In this document: one piece after another, positions 18,788 through 27,252 of the stretch
Numbering within the stretch: position 1 is the first letter of the stretch
Layout of the letters: every line of letters begins with the position of its first letter
Origin: Lentisphaeria bacterium
GTDB lineage: Bacteria > Verrucomicrobiota > Lentisphaeria > Victivallales > UBA1829
Assembly: GCA_017503375.1 (NCBI GenBank)
Contig: JAFVTF010000011.1
Location: 43,463 to 107,462, forward strand
Length of the DNA stretch: 64,000 bases
Direction of reading: 5' to 3'
The notes under the pieces: generated by a model
The model's input: the letters and a program-made list of their open reading frames with translations, nothing else
Database searches by the model: none
Told to the model about the DNA's origin: nothing
Made by a program: the position numbers and the translations under genes

Positions 18788-19843
18788 TCAATCCAATTTT
18801 ATTGTGCGGAGCTTTGTATCCTGTAATGGATTATCGCAACTTATTTTTCCGCCGCAGCAATAGCCGAGATGAAGCAACGGTCCGTTGAAAAGAATTGCGA
18901 TATAGCAGTAGGAATAATCTTTCTCATTCTCTAAAATACGATGATTTTTCCATGTTTTTCCTTCATCGGAGCTTTCTGCCATGACCAGCGGGGAACGTTT
19001 CCACATCATGCCTTCATTGGGAATTCTCGCAGGATCACTGTGGTCGTTCCAGACAGCATAAAGTTTTCCATTTGCGGGATTGCGTTTCAGGGACATTGGT
19101 GATTCCGGAGAGGTGAATTCCGGTGCAGGTACTGCAGGTGTCCAGCTGTTTCCATTATCATTTGAGAATGATTTATACTGACTTCCTTTCCCTGTGCGGA
19201 TGAAGCACATCAGTTTTCCGTCATTCAACTCAATTACTCCGGGTTCCATCATGCCCCGCACGAAGTCTTGACCGGGATAAATGAAATCTTTGCTGAGTTT
19301 CCATGTTTTTCCGTTGTCATCGGAAAGAAAAAATTTAATGATTCCGGCTCCGAGTCCGCCTTTATCAAGATACTGATGATGCGCTGCCGGAAGAATCAGT
19401 CTTCCATTTTTCAATTGAACCAGACGGTCGTTATTGATGACAAAGTATGCCGCAGGAATATCGGTGATTTCCGTCGGTTTACTCCATGTTTTACATTCGT
19501 CGGCGGAAAAAACGATTTTCGGACGGCAATCGACAAAGTTTTCTTTCCCTGGAACAGCACTTTTTTCCAGATAAGTCATCGCAATCTGTCCGTTGTTCAA
19601 ACGCAGGAGAGAAATCGACATCAGATTCAACGCTTTGTTTTTCAATACTATGAAGGGTTTGCTCCACGTTGTTCCATTGTCTTTGGATGTTACAGCTGCA
19701 ACATCAGCGGCGGCATGATCTGCGCTGGAACTGCCCGAATAACGGGAAAACGCAAAGTAGAGAGTACCGTCAGAAAGTTTGACAAATGAACCTTCCGAAT
19801 TCCGTGGATTACCCGGCATTGAATGTGCCAAAATATGTTCCAT
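18788..19843 (-). CDS. Sialidase/BNR-repeat exo-glycosidase-like protein
   Basis: 351 aa with the six-bladed propeller look of sialidases. Repeated Asp-box-like segments are seen: SKDNGTTWSKPF, SADECKTWSKPTE, SDDNGKTWKLSK, SNDNGNSWTPA and SSDEGKTWKNH. No signal peptide is visible from the chosen start (ATG 19843, AAGGTG upstream), so it is probably cytoplasmic or released by another route. The catalytic Arg triad and Tyr of true sialidases were not located with certainty, so the substrate may be another glycan. It is convergent with the cysK operon, with an 11-bp gap. Confidence 0.75.
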   Translation of the reverse strand: MEHILAHSMPGNPRNSEGSFVKLSDGTLYFAFSRYSGSSSADHAAADVAAVTSKDNGTTWSKPFIVLKNKALNLMSISLLRLNNGQIAMTYLEKSAVPGKENFVDCRPKIVFSADECKTWSKPTEITDIPAAYFVINNDRLVQLKNGRLILPAAHHQYLDKGGLGAGIIKFFLSDDNGKTWKLSKDFIYPGQDFVRGMMEPGVIELNDGKLMCFIRTGKGSQYKSFSNDNGNSWTPAVPAPEFTSPESPMSLKRNPANGKLYAVWNDHSDPARIPNEGMMWKRSPLVMAESSDEGKTWKNHRILENEKDYSYCYIAILFNGPLLHLGYCCGGKISCDNPLQDTKLRTIKLD

Positions 19844-20202
19844 GATATTCACCTTTTTGAATATGATTGGATTGATTATCATCTTTTGCATCAGTGAGAA
19901 AAAAAACTGAAAATAAAGCCTCCGATGATTTCGTAAGATATAATACACTGTTATTTTCCGTTTTTCAAGCCCAAAAATATTAGCTGAGCTGAAAAAATAT
20001 ACCGGAGAACTTTTTGAAATTACCTCTGTTTTTGAAATTTGAAAATTATGCGGATTTTGTTATATTACCGGAAAGCAAAAGAGATTGAAATATTGCTGTC
20101 GTTGGAACCTTTGAGAACAGTCAAACTGGGCGAACAGCTCCCCGATTGGTGGGGAAAAAATATCTCCGAATAGCGAGATGCAGAAAAAAAATTAATAACG
20201 AC
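19844..20202. other. Intergenic stretch between the sialidase gene and the thi promoter
   Basis: AT-rich, no ORF with a ribosome site. One short hairpin (ATCTC...GAGAT around 20162-20179) and a CCCC/GGGG hairpin near 20140-20156 are seen. It presumably holds the sialidase promoter on the minus strand; no clear consensus box was identified. Confidence 0.5.
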
Positions 20203-20231
20203 TTGACATTGTAACAAACAGATGTTATATT
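20203..20231 (+). promoter_or_regulatory. Consensus sigma-70 promoter of the thiamin operon
   Basis: TTGACA (20203-20208), a 17-bp spacer, then TATATT (20226-20231). This places the transcript start a few bases before the TPP riboswitch. Confidence 0.85.
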
Positions 20232-20241
20232 AAAAATATCA

Positions 20242-20330
20242 TAACAGGGGTGCTGTTGCCGCGGTGGCAATGGCTGAGATCAAACCCTTTGAACCTGAAA
20301 CGGGTAATGCCGGCGTAGGAAAGAAATGAA
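20242..20330 (+). promoter_or_regulatory. TPP riboswitch (THI element)
   Basis: Conserved THI-box segments appear in order: AGGGGTGC, GGCTGAGATCA, ACCCTTTGAACCTGA, CGGGTAATGCCGGCGTAGGA. The aptamer binds thiamin pyrophosphate and shuts off biosynthesis genes. It directly precedes thi4-thiE-thiD-thiC, the expected regulon. Confidence 0.95.
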
Positions 20331-20386
20331 AAATACTTTTATTACACTTTTTATTTGGTGCATTCCGCACCGACATGCCCATAACG

Positions 20387-20419
20387 GGAGCAGCAAAATG
20401 CTCCGGAAAGGATTTCCGG
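20387..20419 (+). promoter_or_regulatory. Ribosome-site hairpins, probable expression platform of the TPP riboswitch
   Basis: CCGGAAA (20403-20409) pairs with TTTCCGG (20413-20419) and encloses the AAGGA ribosome site 8 bases before the thi4 ATG. An upstream hairpin, GGAGCA (20387-20392) with TGCTCC (20399-20404), shares two bases with the first, so the two stems compete. This suggests control of translation initiation rather than termination; no T-run follows the aptamer. Confidence 0.6.
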
Positions 20420-20420
20420 T

Positions 20421-21200
20421 ATGTCAGCGGAAAACATTATCTCCACAGCAATCATCAACAAATTCAGCGCAAAACTCATTGAGGGCTTGAAACTCGATGT
20501 GGCTCTTGTCGGCGGCGGACCATCTGCACTTGTCGCAGCACGTTATCTTGCCGAAGCCGGTTTGAAAACCGCAATTTTTGAACGGAAACTTGCTCCGGGC
20601 GGCGGCACCTGGGGCGGCGGTATGCTCTTCAATGAAGTCGTCGTTCAGGATGAAGCTCTCGATATTCTCGATGATTTCAATATCACCCATAAAAAATTGG
20701 AAAATGCTCCCGGATATCATACTCTTGACTCCGTGGAAATGGCAAGCGGACTGATCTTCGGTGCTGTAAAAGCCGGAGCAACGATCTTCAACTCCGTCAG
20801 CGTGGAAGACCTCGTGTTCAAAAACGGTAAAGTCAACGGTCTTGTGATCAACTGGACCTGTGTGGAACGTCTCGGACTGCATGTTGACCCCCTGACAGTT
20901 ATTGCCGAAAATGTTGTTGACGGAACCGGACACCCCAGCGAAATCCTGAATCTTGCTGTGAAAAAAGCCAAAATTCAGCTTGATACTCCCACAGGCGACA
21001 TCATTGGTGAAAAGCCCATGTGGGTGGAAAACGGAGAAGCTTCCACTGTAGAAAATACCCGCTGCTACTTCCCCGGCTTGTACGCTTGCGGTATGAGTGC
21101 AAACAACGTTATGGGCGGATACCGTATGGGACCGATCTTCGGCGGTATGCTCATGTCCGGAAGAAAAGTTGCAAAACTCATCATTGAAAAAGGATGCTGA
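20421..21200 (+). CDS. thi4: Thiamin thiazole synthase Thi4-type (sulfide-dependent kind likely)
   Basis: 259 aa, the FAD/NAD-fold enzyme that builds the thiazole phosphate of thiamin from NAD and glycine. The dinucleotide site is [20 protein letters not shown], followed by [19 protein letters not shown]. Near the C-terminus are [21 protein letters not shown] segments. Eukaryotic THI4 donates sulfur from its own cysteine. Here the corresponding segment reads GLHVDPLTV with His, as in archaeal Thi4 that uses free sulfide and is catalytic; this alignment is from memory. No ThiG/ThiH/ThiS is needed or seen. First gene of the riboswitch-controlled operon. Confidence 0.92.
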   Translation: MSAENIISTAIINKFSAKLIEGLKLDVALVGGGPSALVAARYLAEAGLKTAIFERKLAPGGGTWGGGMLFNEVVVQDEALDILDDFNITHKKLENAPGYHTLDSVEMASGLIFGAVKAGATIFNSVSVEDLVFKNGKVNGLVINWTCVERLGLHVDPLTVIAENVVDGTGHPSEILNLAVKKAKIQLDTPTGDIIGEKPMWVENGEASTVENTRCYFPGLYACGMSANNVMGGYRMGPIFGGMLMSGRKVAKLIIEKGC

Positions 21201-21202
21201 AA

Positions 21203-21862
21203 ATGCGTACTTTGACAGAACGTATTGAAATTTTCAAAAGTTCTGATCTTTATCCGGTTGTGAGTTCTGAATACTGCAATGGGCGTAATGTTTGCGATAT
21301 CGTCGCCGGCATTGCGTCCGCCGGAGCAAAAATCGTGCAGATCCGGGAAAAAAATATATCGGACTGTGCGATGTTTGAGCTGGTGCAGAAGTGTAAAAAA
21401 ATCACGGATAATTATCAGATGCTTCTGATCGTTGACGACCGTGTGGATATTGCAATAGCTGCCGGGGCTGACGGTGTTCATCTCGGACAGGAGGATTTTC
21501 CTCTGACCGAAGCAAAAAAACTGGCTCCGGATATGTTTTTCGGCGTTTCCACTCATAATGCAGAGGAGATCCGGAAAGCTCTTGCTGATGGATGTTCTTA
21601 CTTGAATATGGGACCGATGTTTCCGACACAAACCAAAAGTGTTGCATGCGGTGCTTTGGGGCTGGAGATGATTGAAGACCTCAAAAAACTCGTAACATGT
21701 CCATTTTCTGTTATGGGAGGAATCAAGGAACATCATCTGGAACTTTTGTGTTCCAGGGGATTCAAACATATTGCCATGGTCACAGAAATCACGCAAGCTC
21801 CTGATGTTGAAGCAAAAGTTAAACATTTGCGGCAAATCATGAAAGGCTGTTCTCATGAATGA
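21203..21862 (+). CDS. thiE: Thiamin-phosphate synthase
   Basis: About 219 aa, a TIM-barrel enzyme joining HMP-PP and thiazole phosphate. Motifs: IASAGAKIVQIREKNIS, LLIVDDRVDIAIAAGADGVHLGQEDFP, GVSTHNAEEI, YLNMGPMFPTQTK and SVMGGIKEHHL. ATG 21203 was preferred over ATG 21194 because AAGG is then about 8 bases upstream and the thi4 stop is just cleared. It overlaps thiD by 8 bp. Confidence 0.95.
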   Translation: MRTLTERIEIFKSSDLYPVVSSEYCNGRNVCDIVAGIASAGAKIVQIREKNISDCAMFELVQKCKKITDNYQMLLIVDDRVDIAIAAGADGVHLGQEDFPLTEAKKLAPDMFFGVSTHNAEEIRKALADGCSYLNMGPMFPTQTKSVACGALGLEMIEDLKKLVTCPFSVMGGIKEHHLELLCSRGFKHIAMVTEITQAPDVEAKVKHLRQIMKGCSHE

Positions 21863-22685
21863 TTCATTACCGTCCGTTCTGACCATTGCGGGCAGTGATT
21901 CCGGCGGAGGTGCCGGAATCCAGGCTGATTTGCGGACATTTCATTCATTCAAAGTTTACGGCTGTTCTGTGATTACAGCGGTCACTTCCCAGAATCCGGA
22001 TGAAGTCTGCAGAGTTGATGTTTTGCCTGTTGAAGCAATCAGAACTCAGATGGAAAGTGTCCTTGACCTGTTTCCGGTTCGCTATGCCAAAACCGGAATG
22101 CTTGCCGGACGGGAAATCATTGAATGTGTTGCAGAACTTGTTCAAAAATATGACCTGAATCTGGTGGTCGATCCTGTCATGGTTTCGACTTCCGGAACAA
22201 GATTGCTGGAAGGATCTGCAATCTCGGCAATGACAGAAAAACTTTTTCCGGCGGCTCAATGGATCACGCCGAACATTCCGGAAGCAGAATTGATCTGTAA
22301 CCGGAAATTCCAGTCACCTGATGATCTGGCTGATGCTGCAAAAGAGTTTTACAATCAGTATGGGTGTAATGTTATTCTGAAAAGCGGTCATGCCATTTCT
22401 TCTGACCGCGTAACGGATATCGTCTGTTATCATGGCAGAATTTTTGCATTGAGTTCTCCGGTTGTAAATATACGAAAGAATACAGCTCACGGAACCGGAT
22501 GTACTCTGAGTGCGGCAATGGCGGCAAATCTGGCATTAGGAAAGAGTTGGGATCAGGCTTTGAAAGAAACAAAGGCTTTTGTTTATGGTTCTCTTTATGA
22601 AAACAAAGTTTTGAGCGAAAACCTTTCTCAAATGTATCCGCCGGAGAATAATTATTTGAACAAAACAGCTTTGGAGGAATTATGA
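21855..22685 (+). CDS. thiD: Hydroxymethylpyrimidine (phosphate) kinase
   Basis: 276 aa, ribokinase-like. It phosphorylates HMP and HMP-P. Motifs: LTIAGSDSGGGAGIQADLRT, the GCSVITAVTSQNP segment, VVDPVMVSTSGTRLL, and the anion hole/base NTAHGTGCTLSAAMAANLA. It overlaps thiE at its start and thiC at its end (ATGA). Confidence 0.96.
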   Translation: MNDSLPSVLTIAGSDSGGGAGIQADLRTFHSFKVYGCSVITAVTSQNPDEVCRVDVLPVEAIRTQMESVLDLFPVRYAKTGMLAGREIIECVAELVQKYDLNLVVDPVMVSTSGTRLLEGSAISAMTEKLFPAAQWITPNIPEAELICNRKFQSPDDLADAAKEFYNQYGCNVILKSGHAISSDRVTDIVCYHGRIFALSSPVVNIRKNTAHGTGCTLSAAMAANLALGKSWDQALKETKAFVYGSLYENKVLSENLSQMYPPENNYLNKTALEEL

Positions 22686-23974
22686 CACAGATAGAATATG
22701 CAGAAAAGGGAATTATCACTCCGGAAATCAGACATGTGGCTGAAACAGAACAGCGTTCTCCGGAATTTATTGCAGAACGGGTTGCTGCCGGAACAATCGT
22801 GATTCCCGTAAACAGCAATCATAAAAATCTGGTTCCCTGCGGAATTGGCAGAGAACTCAAAACAAAGATCAATGCCAATCTTGGAAATTCCTCTCTTTCC
22901 AGCTGTCCGGGTGCAGAAAAAAGCAAACTTGCCATTGCTTTGCATTACGGTGCAGATACGGTCATGGACTTAAGTACAGGCGGGGAAATCACTTCCATCC
23001 GTCAATCCATGCTGGAGCAGAGTACCGCACCGCTGGGGACTGTTCCGATCTATGAAATCGTTGCCCGTTACGGCAGCAGTGATTTTGCAAAAGAAAAAAT
23101 TCTTGCTGTCATCCGGGAACAGGCTGAGCAGGGGGTGGATTATATGACGATCCATGCCGGATTGCTGAGAAAATATGTTCCTCTTGCATTGAAACGGAAA
23201 CTGGGAATTGTGAGCCGCGGCGGCGCTTTGCTGGCAGCATGGATGCAGGAAAACAAAAAAGAAAATCCGTTTTATGAGGCATTTGATGAGATTCTGGAAA
23301 TCTGCCGGAAATATGATGTAACCCTCTCTCTGGGCGACGGTTTGCGTCCCGGCTGTCTGGCTGATGCTTCAGATGAAGCACAATTTGCAGAGCTTGAAAC
23401 TTTGGGCGAATTGGTTTTCCGCTGCCGTGCCGCAAAAGTTCAAGCAATGGTGGAAGGTCCCGGACATGTTCCGCTGGATCAGATTCAGGAAAATATGGAA
23501 CGGGAACGGAAAGTCTGCGGGGATGCTCCGTTTTATATTCTGGGACCCGTGGTGATTGATTGTGCGCCGGGATATGATCATTTTGTTGCCGGAATGGGCG
23601 GCATGATGGGAGCTTATTACGGAGCCGCGATGCTGTGTTATGTTACACCGAAAGAACATTTGGGCTTGCCGGATGCCGATGATGTCCGCCGCGGAGTTGT
23701 TGCATTCAAAATTGCAGCTCATGCGGCAGATGTGGCATTGCATAAACCCGGATGCCGCGATCGCGATGATGCAATTTCGGACGCCCGGGCCGCATTTGAC
23801 TGGGAGAAACAGTTTGAGTTGGCTCTTGATCCGGAATGGGCAAGAGAATTGCGTGCTCAGGCACTGAAAGCGAGTTCTGCGCCGAATCAGCATGGTTCTG
23901 AATATTGTACCATGTGCGGTCCGGATTTCTGTTCAGTCCGGCTGAGCAAAAGATTGAAAGAGAAATCTCTGTAA
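22682..23974 (+). CDS. thiC: Phosphomethylpyrimidine synthase, radical SAM ThiC
   Basis: 430 aa, the short bacterial form. It converts aminoimidazole ribotide to HMP-P with a C-terminal 4Fe-4S cluster. Motifs: IPVNSNHKN, VMDLSTGGEI, TVPIYEIV, DYMTIHAGLL, SLGDGLRPGCLADASDEAQ, VEGPGHVPLDQI, GPVVIDCAPGYDHF, and the cluster motif CTMCGPDFCSVR (CxxCxxxxC) close to the C-terminus. Fourth gene of the operon, closed by a terminator. Confidence 0.97.
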   Translation: MTQIEYAEKGIITPEIRHVAETEQRSPEFIAERVAAGTIVIPVNSNHKNLVPCGIGRELKTKINANLGNSSLSSCPGAEKSKLAIALHYGADTVMDLSTGGEITSIRQSMLEQSTAPLGTVPIYEIVARYGSSDFAKEKILAVIREQAEQGVDYMTIHAGLLRKYVPLALKRKLGIVSRGGALLAAWMQENKKENPFYEAFDEILEICRKYDVTLSLGDGLRPGCLADASDEAQFAELETLGELVFRCRAAKVQAMVEGPGHVPLDQIQENMERERKVCGDAPFYILGPVVIDCAPGYDHFVAGMGGMMGAYYGAAMLCYVTPKEHLGLPDADDVRRGVVAFKIAAHAADVALHKPGCRDRDDAISDARAAFDWEKQFELALDPEWARELRAQALKASSAPNQHGSEYCTMCGPDFCSVRLSKRLKEKSL

Positions 23975-23993
23975 CAGAAAAATGAGATTGAGT

Positions 23994-24030
23994 GGGCTGC
24001 CGGAAATAAACAGACTGGCAGCCCTTTTTT
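23994..24030 (+). terminator. Rho-independent terminator of the thi operon
   Basis: GGGCTGCC (23994-24001) pairs with GGCAGCCC (24017-24024), followed by TTTTTT. Confidence 0.92.
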
Positions 24031-24203
24031 GCATATCCGGTTCCATTTTTCCGGAAAATATGTAAAATCTGCTGCAGAAGAATTTTGTGGATTGAATGGT
24101 ATAGTTTTTGTGTTTAATATTGTTGTTATCTTGTAAATGGTTCAGTTGAAAAAAGAATATCCAGATGTTATAGTAATTGCTGTATTGATGGAGCTGGTTT
24201 TTT

Positions 24204-25292
24204 ATGAATGTCATAAGAAAAAGTACAGAAATTGCAAAAATCCTCAGGAGTCAGATCCTTTCTGGTAAAATAATATCCGGAAAACTTCCTTCTGAACGGA
24301 TTCTCAGCGAACAATTTCAAGTGGCTAGAAATACGATCCGTTCTGCATTATCAGTTCTGGAACAGGATGGGCTGATCAAGCGTCAGCGGAGGACAGGAAC
24401 TGCAGTGAGTTCTCCGCAGGAATATTTGCCTAAAAAAACAGTTGCATTGGTCATGCGGACGACCGGACATTTGTATGAAGACCGTTACAAATGTTTTCTG
24501 GAGGCTTTTCTGAAAAAAGGGTATGCTGTGTATACAGTGAGTACCCATTTCAGAGGAAACTGGAGCAATCCGGTAACAGAACAGCGTCAGCGGCAGACGT
24601 TTGATTCTTTGATTATGCATCATCCTCCTGATTTGATTGTTTATGATCATGAGTATGAAATGCTGGAATCCTTTCAGGAAAAAGTTGCTGATTTTGATGC
24701 GATTCCCATTGATTTTTCAGGTACGGAATACACTCTTGACAAAAAAGGCGTTTGGAATGATTACCGGAATGCCGGATATCTGGCTGGAAAATATTTGCTT
24801 GATTCCGGATGCAGACGTCCGGTGATTTTTACAAACTGTACATGGTGGTCCAAGCGGTTCGTCTCCCATGTTTATGAAAAGCACCGGGAAAAACTGTGTA
24901 TAGAGGGATTCCGTCAGGCATTGGATGAGGCGGGAATCGACCCGGAACCGCTGGTTCTTTCTCCTTATTCCCGGAATTTACGGGAACATTTCAAATTTCT
25001 TTCTGAATTTGCAGCTGAAGAAAGTTTGATTCCGGATGGTTTTTTCGGAACTGCTGATAATCTGGTTGCGGAGTATATGAAATACTTGAATGAGTTTCAT
25101 GGAGATTCCTGCCGGAATGTCAGATTTATCGGACTCGGAAATACTCCATGGAGCAGAGAACTGCCGCTTCATCCGTTTTCTTCGATTTATTTTGATTATC
25201 AGGAAATCTTTGACAATGTGATCAGAATGGCAGAAACGGAACCATCTCAGAGACGTGATATTTTTATTCAGCCAAAATTGATTGTTAGATAA
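24204..25292 (+). CDS. GntR-headed LacI-type transcriptional regulator (AraR-like)
   Basis: 362 aa. A GntR winged helix lies at residues 1-70 (IAKILRSQILSGKIISGKLP, SERILSEQFQVARNTIRSAL, DGLIKRQRRTGTAV). A periplasmic-binding-protein-like sensor follows (DLIVYDHEYEM, YLAGKYLLDSGCRRPVIFTN). AraR of Bacillus has this arrangement. It probably controls the downstream prepilin and beta-helix genes in response to a sugar. The C-terminus stays similar to the family except that it is slightly short. Confidence 0.88.
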   Translation: MNVIRKSTEIAKILRSQILSGKIISGKLPSERILSEQFQVARNTIRSALSVLEQDGLIKRQRRTGTAVSSPQEYLPKKTVALVMRTTGHLYEDRYKCFLEAFLKKGYAVYTVSTHFRGNWSNPVTEQRQRQTFDSLIMHHPPDLIVYDHEYEMLESFQEKVADFDAIPIDFSGTEYTLDKKGVWNDYRNAGYLAGKYLLDSGCRRPVIFTNCTWWSKRFVSHVYEKHREKLCIEGFRQALDEAGIDPEPLVLSPYSRNLREHFKFLSEFAAEESLIPDGFFGTADNLVAEYMKYLNEFHGDSCRNVRFIGLGNTPWSRELPLHPFSSIYFDYQEIFDNVIRMAETEPSQRRDIFIQPKLIVR

Positions 25293-25315
25293 AAAAATAG
25301 AAAGGAGACTTCTCT

Positions 25316-25432
25316 ATGAGTTTTTTACTGAAAAAATCAAAAGAATCCGGTCACGTTACAACGATTGAACTTTCAGAGAGTTTTTCGGTTACCGCACTAT
25401 CAATGCGTAACTGGTTAAGTGTGATAAAATAA
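25316..25432 (+). CDS. 38-aa ORF of unknown function between regulator and prepilin
   Basis: Starts MSFLLKKSKESGHVTTIEL and ends SMRNWLSVIK. AAAGGAG lies 9 bases before the ATG, and the ORF sits 23 bp after the regulator and 39 bp before the prepilin start, so it is spaced like an operon gene. No family is recognised. It could equally be the worn 5' end of a longer gene. Confidence 0.5.
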   Translation: MSFLLKKSKESGHVTTIELSESFSVTALSMRNWLSVIK

Positions 25433-25471
25433 AGTATAAAAATTCACAAATAAAGGAATGGAGGTACAATA

Positions 25472-26164
25472 GTGAACAAAAACACCATAAAACATTTCAG
25501 CTTCACTCTGATAGAATTACTCGTGGTCATTGCGATCATCGCAATTCTTGCCGGAATGCTTCTGCCCGCCTTGAATAATGCAAGAGGAAAGGCAAAATCC
25601 ACTCAATGTCAGGGAAATGCAAAACAGATCGGAACTCTTCTGACAATGTATGAAAATACCTATGACGGCTGGATTCCGAACTATTCTTACAATACGAGCG
25701 ACCATGCGACGTTCTGGGCATCGCTTCTTTCCAATATGGAAGGAAAGTATGATGGAAGAACGTCTTCCAGACTTTTTGTTTGTCCTTCCATGAGAAATCC
25801 TGCGACAGCAAGTGTTGTTGAGTGGACCCAGCTCGGTTATGGAATTGCGTATGATGCATATCCAAAAGCTTATGGAGGTGCTTCAACGGGGTGTCACCGT
25901 CTCAACAAATTTCCGGCACCGTCTTCGACAGGGTTTGCCGCAGATTACTGCCGTTATAAAGAGGATCAGAATGCAACGAATACGCTGAATCCGGCGGTTC
26001 GTTTTCAGCTGGACAACATCGGCGGATATATGGGATTACCGATCCAGCGGCATAATAAACGCGCCAATACAGTGTTCCTTGACGGTCATACAGCGGCAAT
26101 TGAGGTGTATAATAATCCGAATCAATACAGACATAACAGCGATTGGTCTGGAAGTGATATTTAA
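25472..26164 (+). CDS. Prepilin-like secreted protein (type IV pilin signal)
   Basis: 230 aa. The prepilin peptidase site and hydrophobic helix [18 protein letters not shown] begin at residue 11, followed by MLLPALNNARGKAKS. The extracellular part ends with RHNKRANTVFLDGHTAAI, a motif shared with the other prepilins in this window ([26 protein letters not shown]). Such DUF1559/G-pseudopilin-like proteins are numerous in Lentisphaerota and Planctomycetota; their role is unknown. The start is GTG with GGAGG 7 bases upstream. It is in line with the regulator and the beta-helix genes. Confidence 0.88.
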   Translation: MNKNTIKHFSFTLIELLVVIAIIAILAGMLLPALNNARGKAKSTQCQGNAKQIGTLLTMYENTYDGWIPNYSYNTSDHATFWASLLSNMEGKYDGRTSSRLFVCPSMRNPATASVVEWTQLGYGIAYDAYPKAYGGASTGCHRLNKFPAPSSTGFAADYCRYKEDQNATNTLNPAVRFQLDNIGGYMGLPIQRHNKRANTVFLDGHTAAIEVYNNPNQYRHNSDWSGSDI

Positions 26165-26184
26165 GGGATAGAGGGATATTAAAT

Positions 26185-27240
26185 ATGAAAAAAATGTTCG
26201 TATTTTTTGCTGTATTTTTCAGCATTTCAATGGCTTTTGCCCAACAGGTGGTGAATCTCGGTGATTATATCAAGCCGGGAATGAAAGATCATACAGCGGC
26301 ATTCAAAAAAGCTTTTTCTGTAAAAGGAGTGAAACAGGTCAATATTCCTTCCGGATATTATGCACTTTCCGATACAATTGAAATTTGCGGCAAAGTGGTT
26401 GGTTCTGGAGATGTGAAACTTGACATGAAAAATCCTGACAAAGATATCTTTCATCTTTCTCCTGCATGGAATTTTTCCATATCCGGAATCACATTCCTGG
26501 GCGGACGGAATCAGCTTGTATTGGAAAACAATAATACAGACCAGACATTTATCCGGATAGAAAATTGCTATTTCCGTCAGGCAAAGGGGTATGCGCTGAA
26601 GTTCGGAGAAAAAACTTTTTCCTCTCGAATCGTGATAGACAAATGTCATTTCATCGAAAATATGCAGGTGATGTGGATCAAATCTGATCTGGCAAGTCTG
26701 AGCAACAGCTGGATTTCCACAAACCGGAAAATGCATGATAAAGCTGTGATTGAAAATTATGGGGTACTTCATATAGAGAATGTTCTCGGCGTTCCCCGTG
26801 TGGAAAAAGTACCTTTGAAACAAGTTACTCAGCGTTGGGTTGATAATCATGGAACGCTTTTCTGCCGTGGAGTCCGTTTCGGCGGGGAGGGCGGCGGTTT
26901 TACGATCGTACGGAACTATACCAAAGCAAAGAAAACTTATCCCATAACGCCCAATTGCATTACTCTGATGGATTGTCAGCTTTACTGCGCGCAGCAGCCG
27001 GCAATTGATTTCTTTGATATTCCGAACCGGGTTTCAGTCGTCCGCTGCCGCGGTTTGGTTGATGCATGGCTTTTCCGGTTCCGGGATTCTGTCAATAACA
27101 AAGATTGGAATAAATTTACGAAAAATCATATTTCGATCAAGGTGGATGATGTGAATCCTTATCGTCAGACTCTTCTGCCGGAATTTCTGAAATCATGTTA
27201 TACAGGTCCGGAATGTAAAATCAGTCCGGCAAAAAAATAA
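26185..27240 (+). CDS. Secreted right-handed beta-helix-like protein, paralogue 1
   Basis: 351 aa with a cleavable signal MKKMFVFFAVFFSISMAFA|QQ. The rest is strand-rich with short repeating turns, as in pectate-lyase-like parallel beta-helices. It shares clear blocks with the next gene: PSGYYAL, SNSWISTNRK, ENVLGVPRVE and RFGGEGGGFT. The catalytic residues of a known polysaccharide lyase family were not identified, so the enzyme role is inferred. Located in the regulator-prepilin operon. Confidence 0.78.
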   Translation: MKKMFVFFAVFFSISMAFAQQVVNLGDYIKPGMKDHTAAFKKAFSVKGVKQVNIPSGYYALSDTIEICGKVVGSGDVKLDMKNPDKDIFHLSPAWNFSISGITFLGGRNQLVLENNNTDQTFIRIENCYFRQAKGYALKFGEKTFSSRIVIDKCHFIENMQVMWIKSDLASLSNSWISTNRKMHDKAVIENYGVLHIENVLGVPRVEKVPLKQVTQRWVDNHGTLFCRGVRFGGEGGGFTIVRNYTKAKKTYPITPNCITLMDCQLYCAQQPAIDFFDIPNRVSVVRCRGLVDAWLFRFRDSVNNKDWNKFTKNHISIKVDDVNPYRQTLLPEFLKSCYTGPECKISPAKK

Positions 27241-27252
27241 AGGAGAACGGTT

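Noticed and set aside
20130..20185. Extra structured RNA upstream of the thi promoter
   Set aside because: Two short hairpins only, no promoter or terminator pair and no recognisable class.
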